Shown one piece after another: positions 18,257 through 28,058 of a stretch of DNA of 64,000 nucleotides. This DNA is from SZUA-309 sp965232595 (GTDB taxonomy: Bacteria; Pseudomonadota; Gammaproteobacteria; Pseudomonadales; Azotimanducaceae): the NCBI GenBank assembly GCA_965232595.1, contig OZ246983.1, positions 1,612,001 to 1,676,000 on the forward strand. Reading direction: 5' to 3'. Under the pieces are notes generated by a model that was given only the letters and a program-made list of their open reading frames with translations, was not told where the DNA came from and did no database searches. A program made the position numbers and the translations under genes. How positions within the stretch are numbered: position 1 is the first letter of the stretch; each line of letters starts with the position of its first letter.

Positions 18257-19717
18257 CTAAGACTCCTTCTTTTTGCGCTTGTCCGGACGCGTCCGCTTGT
18301 CCGGACGCGTCCAGCCCGAGATGTTCCGCTGCTTGCCGCGGCCAACGGCCAGCTCGCCGTCTTTGACCTTGGTGGTGACGGTCGACCCCGCGGCCACGAA
18401 GGACCCGCTGCCGATCTCGATGGGCGCCACCAGCGTGCTGTTGGTGCCGACGAACACGTTGTCGCCGATATCCGTCTGGTGCTTGTCGATGCCGTCGTAG
18501 TTGCAGGTGACCGTACCGGCGCCGACGTTGCAGTCTTCACCGAGAGTGGCGTCACCGAGGTAGGTGAGATGGCTGGCTTTGCTGCCGCGGCCGATTCTCG
18601 CCTTCTTGGTCTCGACGAAGTTGCCGATCCGCACCTCCTCGCCGAGCACGGTACCTGGACGGATCCGGGCGAACGGTCCGAGGCTGCAGCGGGCCGCCAC
18701 ATCGGCGCCCTCTACCAGCGTATGAGCTTCGACGCTGACCCCATCGGCCAGCGACGAGTCCCGGATGACCGAACCGGGACCGATGCTCACCCCGCTGCCG
18801 AGCCGCACCTCTCCTTCCAGGACCACGTTGATGTCGATGAAGCAGTCTTCACCCGCTGTGACGTTGCCGCGGATGTCCACCCGCGCCGGGTCTGCCATGG
18901 TCACGCCAGAGCGCATCAGCTCTTCCGCCGTGCGCTGCTGGAACAGCCGCTCGGCTTCGGAGAGCTGGACGCGGTCGTTGATGCCGGTCACCTCTTCGGG
19001 CAGCTCGCTGACAAGCCCTCGAACGGGCAGGCCGCGCGCCGCTGCCATGGCGATCAGATCGGTCAGGTAGTACTCAGCCTGGGCGTTCTGCGGCTGGATC
19101 TCGGCCACCATCTCTTTCATGACGGCGCCGTCCAGGGCGAGGATGCCGGAATTGATCTCGCGAATGGCCCGCTCTTCCTCGCTGGCATCCGCATACTCGA
19201 CGATCGCCTGGATGTTTCCGGCTTCATTTCTGATGATCCGGCCAAGCTGGGCAGGGTCCTCGAACAGCGCAGTCACCAGCGACAGCGCCTCGGCCGAACC
19301 ATCTGCGCCGGCTGTGGCGGCCACACAGCGTGCCAGCGTGGCCTGAGAAACCAGCGGCACGTCCGCATAGGTCACCAGCACCACCGCTTCATCGGCGACG
19401 TCCGGCAATGCCTGGGCAACCGCGTGAGCGGTGCCTTTCTGCTCTGCCTGCAGCACCCAGTTGAGTGGCGCGTTGCTGAACCGCGCCTCCGATTCGATCC
19501 CCTCCCGAACTGCCTCTGCCTGGTGGCCGACCACCACGTGGATCCGCGCTGCGTTCAGCGCCAGAGCAGTATCGAGGACGTGGGCGAGCATGGGCTGTCC
19601 GGCCAGGGTATGCAGCACTTTCGGCAGCGCTGAGCGCATCCGCGTGCCCTGACCGGCGGCCAGCACCACCACTTCCAGATTTCCGTCTAGATTGTTGACG
19701 TTGCTTTCGGCGGTCAT
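18257..19717 (-). CDS. glmU: Bifunctional UDP-N-acetylglucosamine pyrophosphorylase / glucosamine-1-phosphate acetyltransferase
   Basis: A 486-residue enzyme that acetylates GlcN-1-P and then couples it to UTP. The N-terminal pyrophosphorylase has LAAGQGTRMRSALPKVLH, and the C-terminal half shows left-handed hexapeptide repeats ending in VTTKVKDGELAVGRGKQRN. The protein is about 30 residues longer than the E. coli enzyme. The extra C-terminal tail contains TRPDKR twice, encoded by a perfect 18-base tandem duplication, then a lysine-rich end. The tail lies outside the known catalytic parts. Confidence 0.97.
   Translation of the reverse strand: MTAESNVNNLDGNLEVVVLAAGQGTRMRSALPKVLHTLAGQPMLAHVLDTALALNAARIHVVVGHQAEAVREGIESEARFSNAPLNWVLQAEQKGTAHAVAQALPDVADEAVVLVTYADVPLVSQATLARCVAATAGADGSAEALSLVTALFEDPAQLGRIIRNEAGNIQAIVEYADASEEERAIREINSGILALDGAVMKEMVAEIQPQNAQAEYYLTDLIAMAAARGLPVRGLVSELPEEVTGINDRVQLSEAERLFQQRTAEELMRSGVTMADPARVDIRGNVTAGEDCFIDINVVLEGEVRLGSGVSIGPGSVIRDSSLADGVSVEAHTLVEGADVAARCSLGPFARIRPGTVLGEEVRIGNFVETKKARIGRGSKASHLTYLGDATLGEDCNVGAGTVTCNYDGIDKHQTDIGDNVFVGTNSTLVAPIEIGSGSFVAAGSTVTTKVKDGELAVGRGKQRNISGWTRPDKRTRPDKRKKKES
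18276..18312 (-). repeat. 18-base perfect tandem duplication in the glmU tail
   Basis: On the plus strand the unit CGCTTGTCCGGACGCGTC occurs at 18276-18293 and again at 18294-18311, followed by a matching C. Being a multiple of three it keeps the frame and encodes TRPDKR twice near the GlmU C-terminus. Each unit overlaps the 12-base palindrome CGGACGCGTCCG. It may be a recent slippage duplication. Confidence 0.95.
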
Positions 19718-19770
19718 ATCGGTGCGGCTTCCGCGAACGGGGAAGAAGGGACGATTATAGGGATTGGATG

Positions 19771-19799
19771 AAAAAAGGGGGCGACCGACGTCACCCCCT
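19771..19799 (-). terminator. Rho-independent terminator after atpC
   Basis: Reading the minus strand, a 10-base-pair stem (AGGGGGTGAC with GTCGCCCCCT, one G-U pair) closes a GTCG loop. It is followed at once by a run of T. It sits between the atpC stop and the glmU start, so it probably ends or attenuates the ATP synthase transcript before glmUS. Confidence 0.88.
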
Positions 19800-19821
19800 A
19801 TTGTAAGTCAGCGCTGCGGGC

Positions 19822-20244
19822 CTAACGGCGGCGCTTCTTCAGCTCTGCCAGGGTCCGCTGTCGGGCCATGGCTTCGGCCAGTGCCGCCGCTGCCGCCGAG
19901 AACTCCATCTCGGCCGTCTGCTCGGAGAGCATGCGCTCCGCGTTCTGCTGCGCTTCCACGGCGGCGGCCTCGTCGATGTCCTCCGCTCTGAGCGCCGTAT
20001 CGGCCAGAACGGTCACCACGCCAGGCTGAACCTCGAGGTAGCCACCAGAGGCGAAGAACACCTCCTCTTCGCCGCCGTCCATGGTCAGCTTGACCGGACC
20101 CGGCCGGATGCCGGTCAGCAGGGGAGCGTGGCCAGGCATGATGCCCAGCTCGCCGATGGTGCCGGTGGCGCTCACCATGGTCACCCGGCCGGAGAAGATT
20201 TCCTCTTCGGCGCTGACGATGTCGCAGTGGATGGTCATTGCCAT
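19822..20244 (-). CDS. atpC: ATP synthase F1 subunit epsilon
   Basis: A 140-residue central-stalk subunit. It has the N-terminal beta-sandwich (VSAEEEIFSGRVTMVSATGTIGELGIMPGHAPLLTGIRPG) and a C-terminal helical hairpin rich in alanine and glutamate that regulates ATPase activity in the family. Last gene of the atp operon, 11 bases after atpD, followed by a terminator hairpin. Confidence 0.97.
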   Translation of the reverse strand: MAMTIHCDIVSAEEEIFSGRVTMVSATGTIGELGIMPGHAPLLTGIRPGPVKLTMDGGEEEVFFASGGYLEVQPGVVTVLADTALRAEDIDEAAAVEAQQNAERMLSEQTAEMEFSAAAAALAEAMARQRTLAELKKRRR

Positions 20245-20255
20245 GCTAAGTCCTC

Positions 20256-21650
<1,395 letters not shown>

Positions 21651-21672
21651 TTCTATTGGCCTCTAACTATGT

Positions 21673-22536
21673 CTATACAGCAGCCGCGCCACCCACGATC
21701 TCGGAGATCTCCTGGGTAATGGCCGCCTGGCGTGCGTTGTTGTAAATCAGGCTGAGCTCTTCGATCAGCTTCTCAGCGTTTTCCGTCGCGTTCTTCATGG
21801 CGATCATCTTCGCCGCCTGCTCGCAGGCCACGTTCTCGATCACCGCCTGGTACACCTGAGACTCGATGAAGCGGGTGACCAGACCTTCGATCAGTTGCTG
21901 TGCATCCGGCTCGTAGATGTAGTCCCAGCGATGGCCGTAGTCGTCATTCTGCTCCGGGTCCAGGGGCAGCAGCTGCCGAATGGTCGGCGTCTGCGTCATG
22001 GTGTTCACGAACTCGTTCGAGATGATGTAGAGACGGTCGATCTCGCCTTCCGTGAACGCGTCCAGCATCACCTTGATGCCGCCGAGCAGATCCACCAGCG
22101 AGGGCTCCTCCCCCACATCGGCGACCGTTGCCCGGACGTTGCCGCCGACAGAGCGGAAGAAGGAGATCGACTTGTTGCCGACCAGGCCGAGATCAGACTC
22201 AACGCCCTTGCCGTGCCACTCTCCGATGTCCTTCAGCAGGGTTCTGAACAGGTTGACGTTCAGACCGCCGCACAGGCCGCGGTCGGTGGAGATCACCAGG
22301 TAGCCGATGCGCTTGATCGACTCCCGCTCCTGCATGTAGGTGTGGCGATACTCCGGGTTGGCGTTGGCCAGGTGCCCGATCACCTGGCGGATCTTGTCCG
22401 CGTAGGGTCGCCCTGCGCGCATCCGATCCTGAGTCCGGCGCATGCGGCTGGTCGCAACCATCTGCATGGCGGAGGTGATCTTCTGCGTGGACTCCACGGA
22501 GTTGATCTTGTTCTTGATCTCTTTACCGACGGCCAT
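21673..22536 (-). CDS. atpG: ATP synthase F1 subunit gamma
   Basis: A 287-residue rotor shaft subunit. The N-terminal helix has KEIKNKINSVESTQKITSAMQMVATSRMRR, the middle Rossmann-like domain contains STDRGLCGGLNVNLFR, and the C-terminal helix ends QAAITQEISEIVGGAAAV. Typical length and position between atpA and atpD. Confidence 0.98.
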   Translation of the reverse strand: MAVGKEIKNKINSVESTQKITSAMQMVATSRMRRTQDRMRAGRPYADKIRQVIGHLANANPEYRHTYMQERESIKRIGYLVISTDRGLCGGLNVNLFRTLLKDIGEWHGKGVESDLGLVGNKSISFFRSVGGNVRATVADVGEEPSLVDLLGGIKVMLDAFTEGEIDRLYIISNEFVNTMTQTPTIRQLLPLDPEQNDDYGHRWDYIYEPDAQQLIEGLVTRFIESQVYQAVIENVACEQAAKMIAMKNATENAEKLIEELSLIYNNARQAAITQEISEIVGGAAAV

Positions 22537-22591
22537 TTTCTATCCTGAAGAGTTTCCTGACGCTGTCTCTCAGTTGCTGCCCAGTAACTGC

Positions 22592-24154
22592 TTACTCGTA
22601 GCTCTGGGTTGCCTTGAACGCCTCGATCGCGGCGCGCATCTCGGCGACGATCTCGTCGTTGTAGGCACCGGTCTCGTTGACGTTGGTCATGAACTCGGAC
22701 TTCTCGGAGTTCATGTAGGCGAGCAGGTCGCGCTCGAAATCGAGGACCTTATCCACCGGCACGTCGGACAGGTAGCCTTCGGTGGCCGCGTACAAGGAAA
22801 CGCCCTGATCGGCCACGGTCATGGGGCCGTACTGCTTCTGCTTCATCAGCTCCTCGACCCGACGACCGTGTTCGAGCTGCCGGCGGGTGGCTTCGTCCAG
22901 GTCGGATGCGAACTGGGAGAAAGCCGCCAGTTCCCGATACTGGGCCAGTGCCAGCTTGATGCCACCGGAAATCTTCTTCATGAACGGCACCTGCGCCGAG
23001 CTGCCCACCCGGGATACCGAGGTTCCGGGCGACATGGCCGGGCGGATACCGGAGTTGAAGCGCTCCGTTTCCAGGAAGATCTGACCGTCCGTAATGGAGA
23101 TCACGTTGGTCGGTACGAAAGCGGATACGTCACCGGCCTGGGTCTCGATGATCGGCAGTGCGGTCAGCGAGCCGGTCTGGCCCTTCACCCGACCTTCGGT
23201 GATCTGCTCCACGTACTCGGCGTTGACGCGCGCGGCGCGCTCGAGCAGGCGGGAGTGCAGGTAGAAGACGTCGCCCGGATAGGCCTCACGACCCGGCGGC
23301 CGGCGCAGCAGCAGAGAGATCTGCCGATAGGCCCAGGCCTGCTTGGTCAGGTCGTCGTAGATGATCAGCGCGTCTTCGCCCTCATCACGGAAGAACTCAC
23401 CCATGGAACAACCGGAGTAGGGAGCGATGAACTGCATGGGTGCCGGATCGGATGCGGAGGCGGCAACGACGATGGTGTTGTCCATCGCGCCGTACTCTTC
23501 CAGGGTGCGCACCACGTTGGCGATGGTGGACATCTTCTGACCGATCGCCACGTAGACACACTTAATGCCGGAGTCTTTCTGGTTGATGATCGCGTCCACG
23601 GCGATGGCCGTCTTGCCGATCTGCCGGTCGCCGATGATGAGCTCACGCTGACCACGACCGATCGGCACCATGGAGTCGATACACTTCAGGCCGATCTGAA
23701 CAGGCTGGTCAACGGACTGACGGGCGATAACGCCGGGCGCCACCTTCTCGATGGGCGCGGTGCCGGAAGCGTTCAGCGGGCCTTTGCCGTCGATGGGGTT
23801 GCCGAGGGAGTCGACCACGCGGCCGAGCAGCTCGCGGCCGACCGGTACTTCCAGGATCCGACCCGTGCAGCGGGCCGTCATCCCTTCGGAGAGCCCCTCG
23901 TAGTCGCCGAGGATTACCACACCCACGGAATCCCGCTCCAGGTTCAGCGCCATGCCGTAAAGACCGCCGGTGAACTCGATCATCTCGCCGTACTGAGCGT
24001 CGGCGAGGCCGTGAATACGCACGATACCGTCCGATACGCTGACGATCGTGCCTTCGTTCTGGGCCTCAGCCTGCACATCGAGGGATTCGATCCGGCTCTT
24101 GATGATGTCGCTGATTTCAGAAGGATTCAGTTGCTGCATTTTTGCATTCCTCAA
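22592..24154 (-). CDS. atpA: ATP synthase F1 subunit alpha
   Basis: A 520-residue non-catalytic nucleotide-binding subunit. It has the start MQQLNPSEISDIIKSRIE, Walker A GDRQIGKTAI, the arginine-finger region (ISITDGQIFLETERFNSGIRPAM) and the family signature PAMSPGTSVSRVGSSAQ. A second ATG four codons downstream of 24154 (MQQLN) matches the usual N-terminus, so the true protein may be slightly shorter. Confidence 0.98.
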   Translation of the reverse strand: MRNAKMQQLNPSEISDIIKSRIESLDVQAEAQNEGTIVSVSDGIVRIHGLADAQYGEMIEFTGGLYGMALNLERDSVGVVILGDYEGLSEGMTARCTGRILEVPVGRELLGRVVDSLGNPIDGKGPLNASGTAPIEKVAPGVIARQSVDQPVQIGLKCIDSMVPIGRGQRELIIGDRQIGKTAIAVDAIINQKDSGIKCVYVAIGQKMSTIANVVRTLEEYGAMDNTIVVAASASDPAPMQFIAPYSGCSMGEFFRDEGEDALIIYDDLTKQAWAYRQISLLLRRPPGREAYPGDVFYLHSRLLERAARVNAEYVEQITEGRVKGQTGSLTALPIIETQAGDVSAFVPTNVISITDGQIFLETERFNSGIRPAMSPGTSVSRVGSSAQVPFMKKISGGIKLALAQYRELAAFSQFASDLDEATRRQLEHGRRVEELMKQKQYGPMTVADQGVSLYAATEGYLSDVPVDKVLDFERDLLAYMNSEKSEFMTNVNETGAYNDEIVAEMRAAIEAFKATQSYE

Positions 24155-24207
24155 ATTTCTTCGTTGCCCGGCTCGTTGTCCTTCAGCGCCGGGACTGCAA
24201 ACGTCCT

Positions 24208-24747
24208 TTAGGTCCGCTGGATGGACTCCGCCAGCTTGTCGAGCTTGCCGCGCAGGGAGCCGTCGATCACGGTGTCGCCGGCCCGGATGATGGCACCGCC
24301 AATCAGGGCGTCATCGACCACGCTCTCCATGCTCACGTCACGATCGAAGCGGCGGGACAGGGCGTCCTTCAGACGCTCGAGCTCCTGCTCTGCCAGCGGG
24401 TAAGCGCTGGTCACGGTGACGTCCAGAGTTGATTGCTCTTCGGCCCGAAGGGCTTCGAACTGCGCCTGGATTTCCGGCAGCAGGGTGAGCCGCTTGTTGT
24501 CGGCCAGCACCTGCACGAACCGCCGGCCCCGATCGTTGAGGTCCGGCCCGCAGATCTCCGACAGCTTGTAGGCCTTCTGCACCTCTTCTACCTCCGGGGT
24601 AGAGAGCAGGACCTGCACCGTGTCGTCGCCCGCCGCCGCGGCCAGCAGGGCCAGCATGCGCGACCAACGATCCAGCTCGCCATCGCTTTTGGCGACGTCG
24701 AACGCTGCGTTGGCATAGGGTCGAGCCAGAGTCGCTAGTTCCGCCAT
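24208..24747 (-). CDS. atpH: ATP synthase F1 subunit delta
   Basis: A 179-residue peripheral-stalk subunit with the N-terminal six-helix domain (LARPYANAAFDVAKSDGELDRWS) and the C-terminal signature DDALIGGAIIRAGDTVIDGSLRGKL, which is highly conserved in OSCP/delta. It starts 11 bases after atpF and connects the b dimer to the alpha-beta head. Confidence 0.97.
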   Translation of the reverse strand: MAELATLARPYANAAFDVAKSDGELDRWSRMLALLAAAAGDDTVQVLLSTPEVEEVQKAYKLSEICGPDLNDRGRRFVQVLADNKRLTLLPEIQAQFEALRAEEQSTLDVTVTSAYPLAEQELERLKDALSRRFDRDVSMESVVDDALIGGAIIRAGDTVIDGSLRGKLDKLAESIQRT

Positions 24748-24758
24748 CGTCTTCTTCC

Positions 24759-25229
24759 CTAGAGCTCTGCTGCGAGCTTGTCGAGCAGCGCGCTGTGCCG
24801 GGAAGCGTCAACGGACTCACCGAGCACCTGCTCGGCACCGGCCACCGCAAGTGCTGCCACCTGGGTGCGAAGCGTTTCTTTCGCCCGGTTAACTTCCTGC
24901 TCGATTTCGGCGCGGGCAGCTTCCTTCAGCCGCTCGCCCTCTTCCCGGGCGTCGTTTTTGGCGTCTTCGATCATCTGGTTCGCGCGGCTGCGTGCCTGCT
25001 CGATCAGCGCGGCCGCCTCTTCTTTGGCGTCCTTCAGCTGATCGGTGGCGCGTTCCTGAGCCAGCTCCAGATCTTTCGCTGCCCGCTCTGCTGCCGCGAG
25101 GCCTTCAGCGATGGCCTCCTGGCGCTCGCGCATGGCGTTGATCAGCAGCGGCCAGATCCACTTCCAGCACGCCCAGACGAAGACAATGAACGTCAGCGTC
25201 TGGCCAATCATCGTAAAGTTCAGATTCAT
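24759..25229 (-). CDS. atpF: ATP synthase F0 subunit b
   Basis: A 156-residue peripheral-stalk protein: one N-terminal membrane segment (TMIGQTLTFIVFVWACWKWIWPLL), then a long charged alanine-rich helix (about residues 30-150) of coiled-coil character. Length equals the E. coli subunit. Only one b gene is present, so the stalk should be a homodimer. Confidence 0.97.
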   Translation of the reverse strand: MNLNFTMIGQTLTFIVFVWACWKWIWPLLINAMRERQEAIAEGLAAAERAAKDLELAQERATDQLKDAKEEAAALIEQARSRANQMIEDAKNDAREEGERLKEAARAEIEQEVNRAKETLRTQVAALAVAGAEQVLGESVDASRHSALLDKLAAEL

Positions 25230-25273
25230 GGTCTAAACCTCTCGTTTAGTCGTCTCTTCCGGTCTTTGGGCCG

Positions 25274-25507
25274 TTAACCGACGGCGAAAATCGTGTACAG
25301 ACCGATACCGACTGCGATCATGGGTACGGCGTCGACCAGACCCAGAACGATGAAGAGCTGCGTTCTCAGCATCGGCAGCAGTTCCGGCTGACGGGCTACG
25401 CCCTCGAGAAACTTACCGCCCAGCACGCCCACACCAATGGCCGCGCCAACAGCGCCAAGACCCATCATGAGTCCGCCTGCTACATAAAGAAGAACCGCTA
25501 GTTCCAT
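25274..25507 (-). CDS. atpE: ATP synthase F0 subunit c
   Basis: A 77-residue hairpin proteolipid. Helix 1 is glycine-rich (GLGAVGAAIGVGVLGG), the polar loop is RQPEL, and helix 2 carries the ion-binding aspartate in GLVDAVPMIAVG. The lack of the usual sodium-ligand glutamine/threonine pattern fits proton coupling. Forms the rotor ring. Confidence 0.98.
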   Translation of the reverse strand: MELAVLLYVAGGLMMGLGAVGAAIGVGVLGGKFLEGVARQPELLPMLRTQLFIVLGLVDAVPMIAVGIGLYTIFAVG

Positions 25508-25584
25508 GATTACTCCAAGTTTCGAGTTGTGAGTTTTACAAACCGCCCCGCTTCATCGAGCCGGGCGCGTGTTGTTCGTCCGAT

Positions 25585-26433
25585 TCAGTGTTCCTCGTCC
25601 ACCTCGTGTGCCTGCGCCATGTAGACGATGGTCAGCACGGCGAAGATGAACGCCTGCAGGGAGATGATGAGCACGTGGAACATCGCCCAGCCCCACTGCA
25701 GCACACCGCCCAGAGCGCCCCAGACGATGCCGCCCGTAAACAGCAACGCGATGAGGACGAAGATCATCTCGCCGGCGTACATGTTGCCGAACAGCCGCAG
25801 GCCCAGAGACAGCGGCTTGGCAATCAGGGTGACGCCTTCGAGAAAGAGGTTGATCGGGAAGAGGTATTTCGGGAACGGGTGGAAGGCCAGCTCGGCAAAG
25901 AAACCGCCGAGGCCCTTCTCCTTGATGCTGAAGAACAGAATCAGGATGAACACGGACAGGGCCATGGCCATGGTGATGTTCGGGTCCGTGGTCGGCACGA
26001 TCTTCATGTACTCGACGCCCATCATCATGGCCAGGGTCGGGATCCAGTCAACGGGGATCAGATCCATGAAGTTCATCAGCCAGACCCAGACAAAAATGGT
26101 GAGCGCCATGGGGGCGATGAGGCTGTTCTTGTAGTTGAAGATCGTGCTGGTGGTGTCGTCGATGAAGTCGACGATCAGCTCGACGAAGTTCTGCAGCGGC
26201 CCGGGCACGCCGGCGGTCGCGCTTTTCGCCGCCGTACGGAAGACGAAGAAGAAAACCAGGCCGGTGACGATCGACCAGATCATGGAGTCGACGTGGATGG
26301 CGTTGAAGCCCATCGCCGCCGCTTCCTGGGCCGACTGGGCAAAACCCCAGGTGCCGTCAGGATGCTGCCCGTAGGTCAGGTTGGTCAGGTGATGCTGGAT
26401 ATAACCAGCAGGATCTTCAGCTGCGCTCGCCAT
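25585..26433 (-). CDS. atpB: ATP synthase F0 subunit a
   Basis: A 282-residue polytopic membrane subunit that forms the proton half-channels. The essential arginine lies in KPLSLGLRLFGNMYAGE, and the last helices carry FHVLIISLQAFIFAVLTIVYMAQA. It is the second gene of the operon, 113 bases after atpI. Confidence 0.98.
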   Translation of the reverse strand: MASAAEDPAGYIQHHLTNLTYGQHPDGTWGFAQSAQEAAAMGFNAIHVDSMIWSIVTGLVFFFVFRTAAKSATAGVPGPLQNFVELIVDFIDDTTSTIFNYKNSLIAPMALTIFVWVWLMNFMDLIPVDWIPTLAMMMGVEYMKIVPTTDPNITMAMALSVFILILFFSIKEKGLGGFFAELAFHPFPKYLFPINLFLEGVTLIAKPLSLGLRLFGNMYAGEMIFVLIALLFTGGIVWGALGGVLQWGWAMFHVLIISLQAFIFAVLTIVYMAQAHEVDEEH

Positions 26434-26546
26434 TTCCTGTCTTTACTGCCTGTTTATCTTATTAGCTATTAGTCGTTCTCTGGAGAACCAATGCAATTAC
26501 CTGTCAGGTAACCGCTTTCATTCAGACGGGCTCCGTAAGCCCTGCC

Positions 26547-26951
26547 TCAGTCAGCGCCTGCCCGCAGCGGCACCACCACGTACATCACCTGCATCAGCGC
26601 CAACGTTCCGAAAAACGCGGCCGCCGCCGGCTTCAGCACGATGATGCTGCCGGCAACCAGCACAAGCGTCAGCGCAAATTTCACGACGCCCTGCAGGAGA
26701 AAGCTCGTCGCCGAGCGCTCTACCGATGCCCGCCAGGCATACAGTCCCGCCGGTATCACGCTGGCCAGTCCCGCTGCCAGGGCCGAGGCCGTCTGGAGGA
26801 ATCCGGCAAAGGATTCATCCGCATTTCCGGGCAGCTCCCAGACAAAAAACACCGCCGCTATGGCCGCCGTGGCCAGTGCCTGCCAGGCGACGATTCGATA
26901 CGGCACCTGGTCCCGCTTTCGATTACGAAGTGCTCGATTTTGCGGCGCCAC
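26547..26951 (-). CDS. atpI: ATP synthase accessory protein AtpI
   Basis: A 134-residue small membrane protein with four hydrophobic segments at the head of the atp operon. The family is poorly conserved; the assignment rests on position, size, topology and the typical QGVVKFALTLVLVAGSI segment. AtpI-type proteins are thought to assist c-ring assembly or magnesium supply. The start is 30 bases downstream of the -10 of a strong promoter. Confidence 0.9.
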   Translation of the reverse strand: MAPQNRALRNRKRDQVPYRIVAWQALATAAIAAVFFVWELPGNADESFAGFLQTASALAAGLASVIPAGLYAWRASVERSATSFLLQGVVKFALTLVLVAGSIIVLKPAAAAFFGTLALMQVMYVVVPLRAGAD

Positions 26952-26980
26952 GTAGTACGGGCCTCGGAAAAGCGGCGCGT

Positions 26981-27009
26981 ATTATAGTGAGCGCGCTAGC
27001 CCCGTTCAA
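26981..27009 (-). promoter_or_regulatory. Sigma-70-type promoter of the atp operon
   Basis: On the minus strand, TTGAAC (27009-27004) is followed by a 17-base spacer and a perfect TATAAT (26986-26981). It sits about 30 bases upstream of the atpI start, in the only gap between parB and the atp genes. Confidence 0.85.
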
Positions 27010-27121
27010 TTCAAAACACCGGTTTTGGCGGGTTTATTTGCTCGAAACTCTTTACCTGCGGCTAAGGGATTTCCGCAGTCGGCCAACGGGGCTGTTTCGG
27101 CTGCTTGCAGCCGGCATCGGG

Positions 27122-28021
27122 CTACTTCAGGTGGGAAAGGATGCCTTCGAGCTCATCCAGGTTGGAGTAGCCGATGCTGAGCTTGCCGCCGCCTTTGGCA
27201 TCCTGCTGGATGAGCACCGGCGCGCCGATACGATCGGACAGCTCCCGCTCCAATCGGGCGGTATCAGCGTCCTTCACCGGGGCGGACGTGGTTTTCGCCG
27301 GCTTGTGACGGTCCCGCACCAGCGCTTCCGTCGCCCGCACCGACAATCCCTTGGCCGCCACCACCCTGGCCAGCCGCTCCTGGTCGAGCGCCGGCAGCGG
27401 CAACAGGGCCCTGGCGTGCCCCATCTCGATCTCTCCAGACAGCAACATGTCCCGAACCGGCGCCGACAGGTTGAGCAGCCGCAACAGGTTGGTCACCGCA
27501 ACCCGGGACTTGCCCACGGCGTCGGCCACCTGTTGCTGGGTCAGGCCGAACTCCTCTTTCAGGCGCTCCAGGGCCTGGGCTTCTTCCAGCGGGTTCAGGT
27601 CCTCCCGCTGGATGTTCTCGATCAGGGCCATGGCGGAGGCCTGCTCGTCAGTGACCTCACGCAGCACCGCGGGAATATGCGCAAGCCCGGCAATTCGTGC
27701 CGCCCGCCAGCGTCGCTCGCCGGCGATCAGCTCGTATCCACCTTGCGGCCGGCTGCGCAGCACCACCGGCTGCATCAGGCCTTGGGACTGAATAGAAGCA
27801 GCAAGCTCGTTCAGCGCGTCCTCGTCGAAAACGCGGCGCGGCTGGTAGCGGCTGGTCACCACCTCATCAATGGCCACCTCTGTGAGCCCGGCGGCCCGCG
27901 GCGCGTCCACGGCAGCCCCGGGTGATCCAGCCGGTGCGTTTTCCGTCGGCACCGGCTCCCGGGTTGCCCGGTCCGCCGAGAGCAGGGCGTCCAGGCCGCG
28001 TCCCAAGCGTTTCTTACTCAC
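27122..28021 (-). CDS. parB: Chromosome partitioning protein ParB (CTPase, parS-binding)
   Basis: A 299-residue centromere-binding protein. It begins KKRLGRGLDALL (the ParA-activating N-terminus) and carries the CTP-binding ParB/Srx domain (TSRYQPRRVF, LIAGERRWRAARIAG, ALIENIQREDLNP). A helix-turn-helix follows (LTQQQVADAVGKSRVAVTNLLRL), then a C-terminal dimerisation domain. The GTG at 28021 follows an AAGGTGG site; an upstream extension to 28186 would overlap parA and is rejected. Its expected targets, two parS sites, are seen in recF 12 kb away. It lies 37 bases after parA. Confidence 0.96.
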   Translation of the reverse strand: MSKKRLGRGLDALLSADRATREPVPTENAPAGSPGAAVDAPRAAGLTEVAIDEVVTSRYQPRRVFDEDALNELAASIQSQGLMQPVVLRSRPQGGYELIAGERRWRAARIAGLAHIPAVLREVTDEQASAMALIENIQREDLNPLEEAQALERLKEEFGLTQQQVADAVGKSRVAVTNLLRLLNLSAPVRDMLLSGEIEMGHARALLPLPALDQERLARVVAAKGLSVRATEALVRDRHKPAKTTSAPVKDADTARLERELSDRIGAPVLIQQDAKGGGKLSIGYSNLDELEGILSHLK

Positions 28022-28058
28022 CGCTACCGATCCACCTTGAATGTAATGCGACCACCCG

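Noticed and set aside
22442..24211. Long open frame opposite atpA
   Set aside because: Antisense shadow of atpA with repetitive H/D/L composition and no domain.
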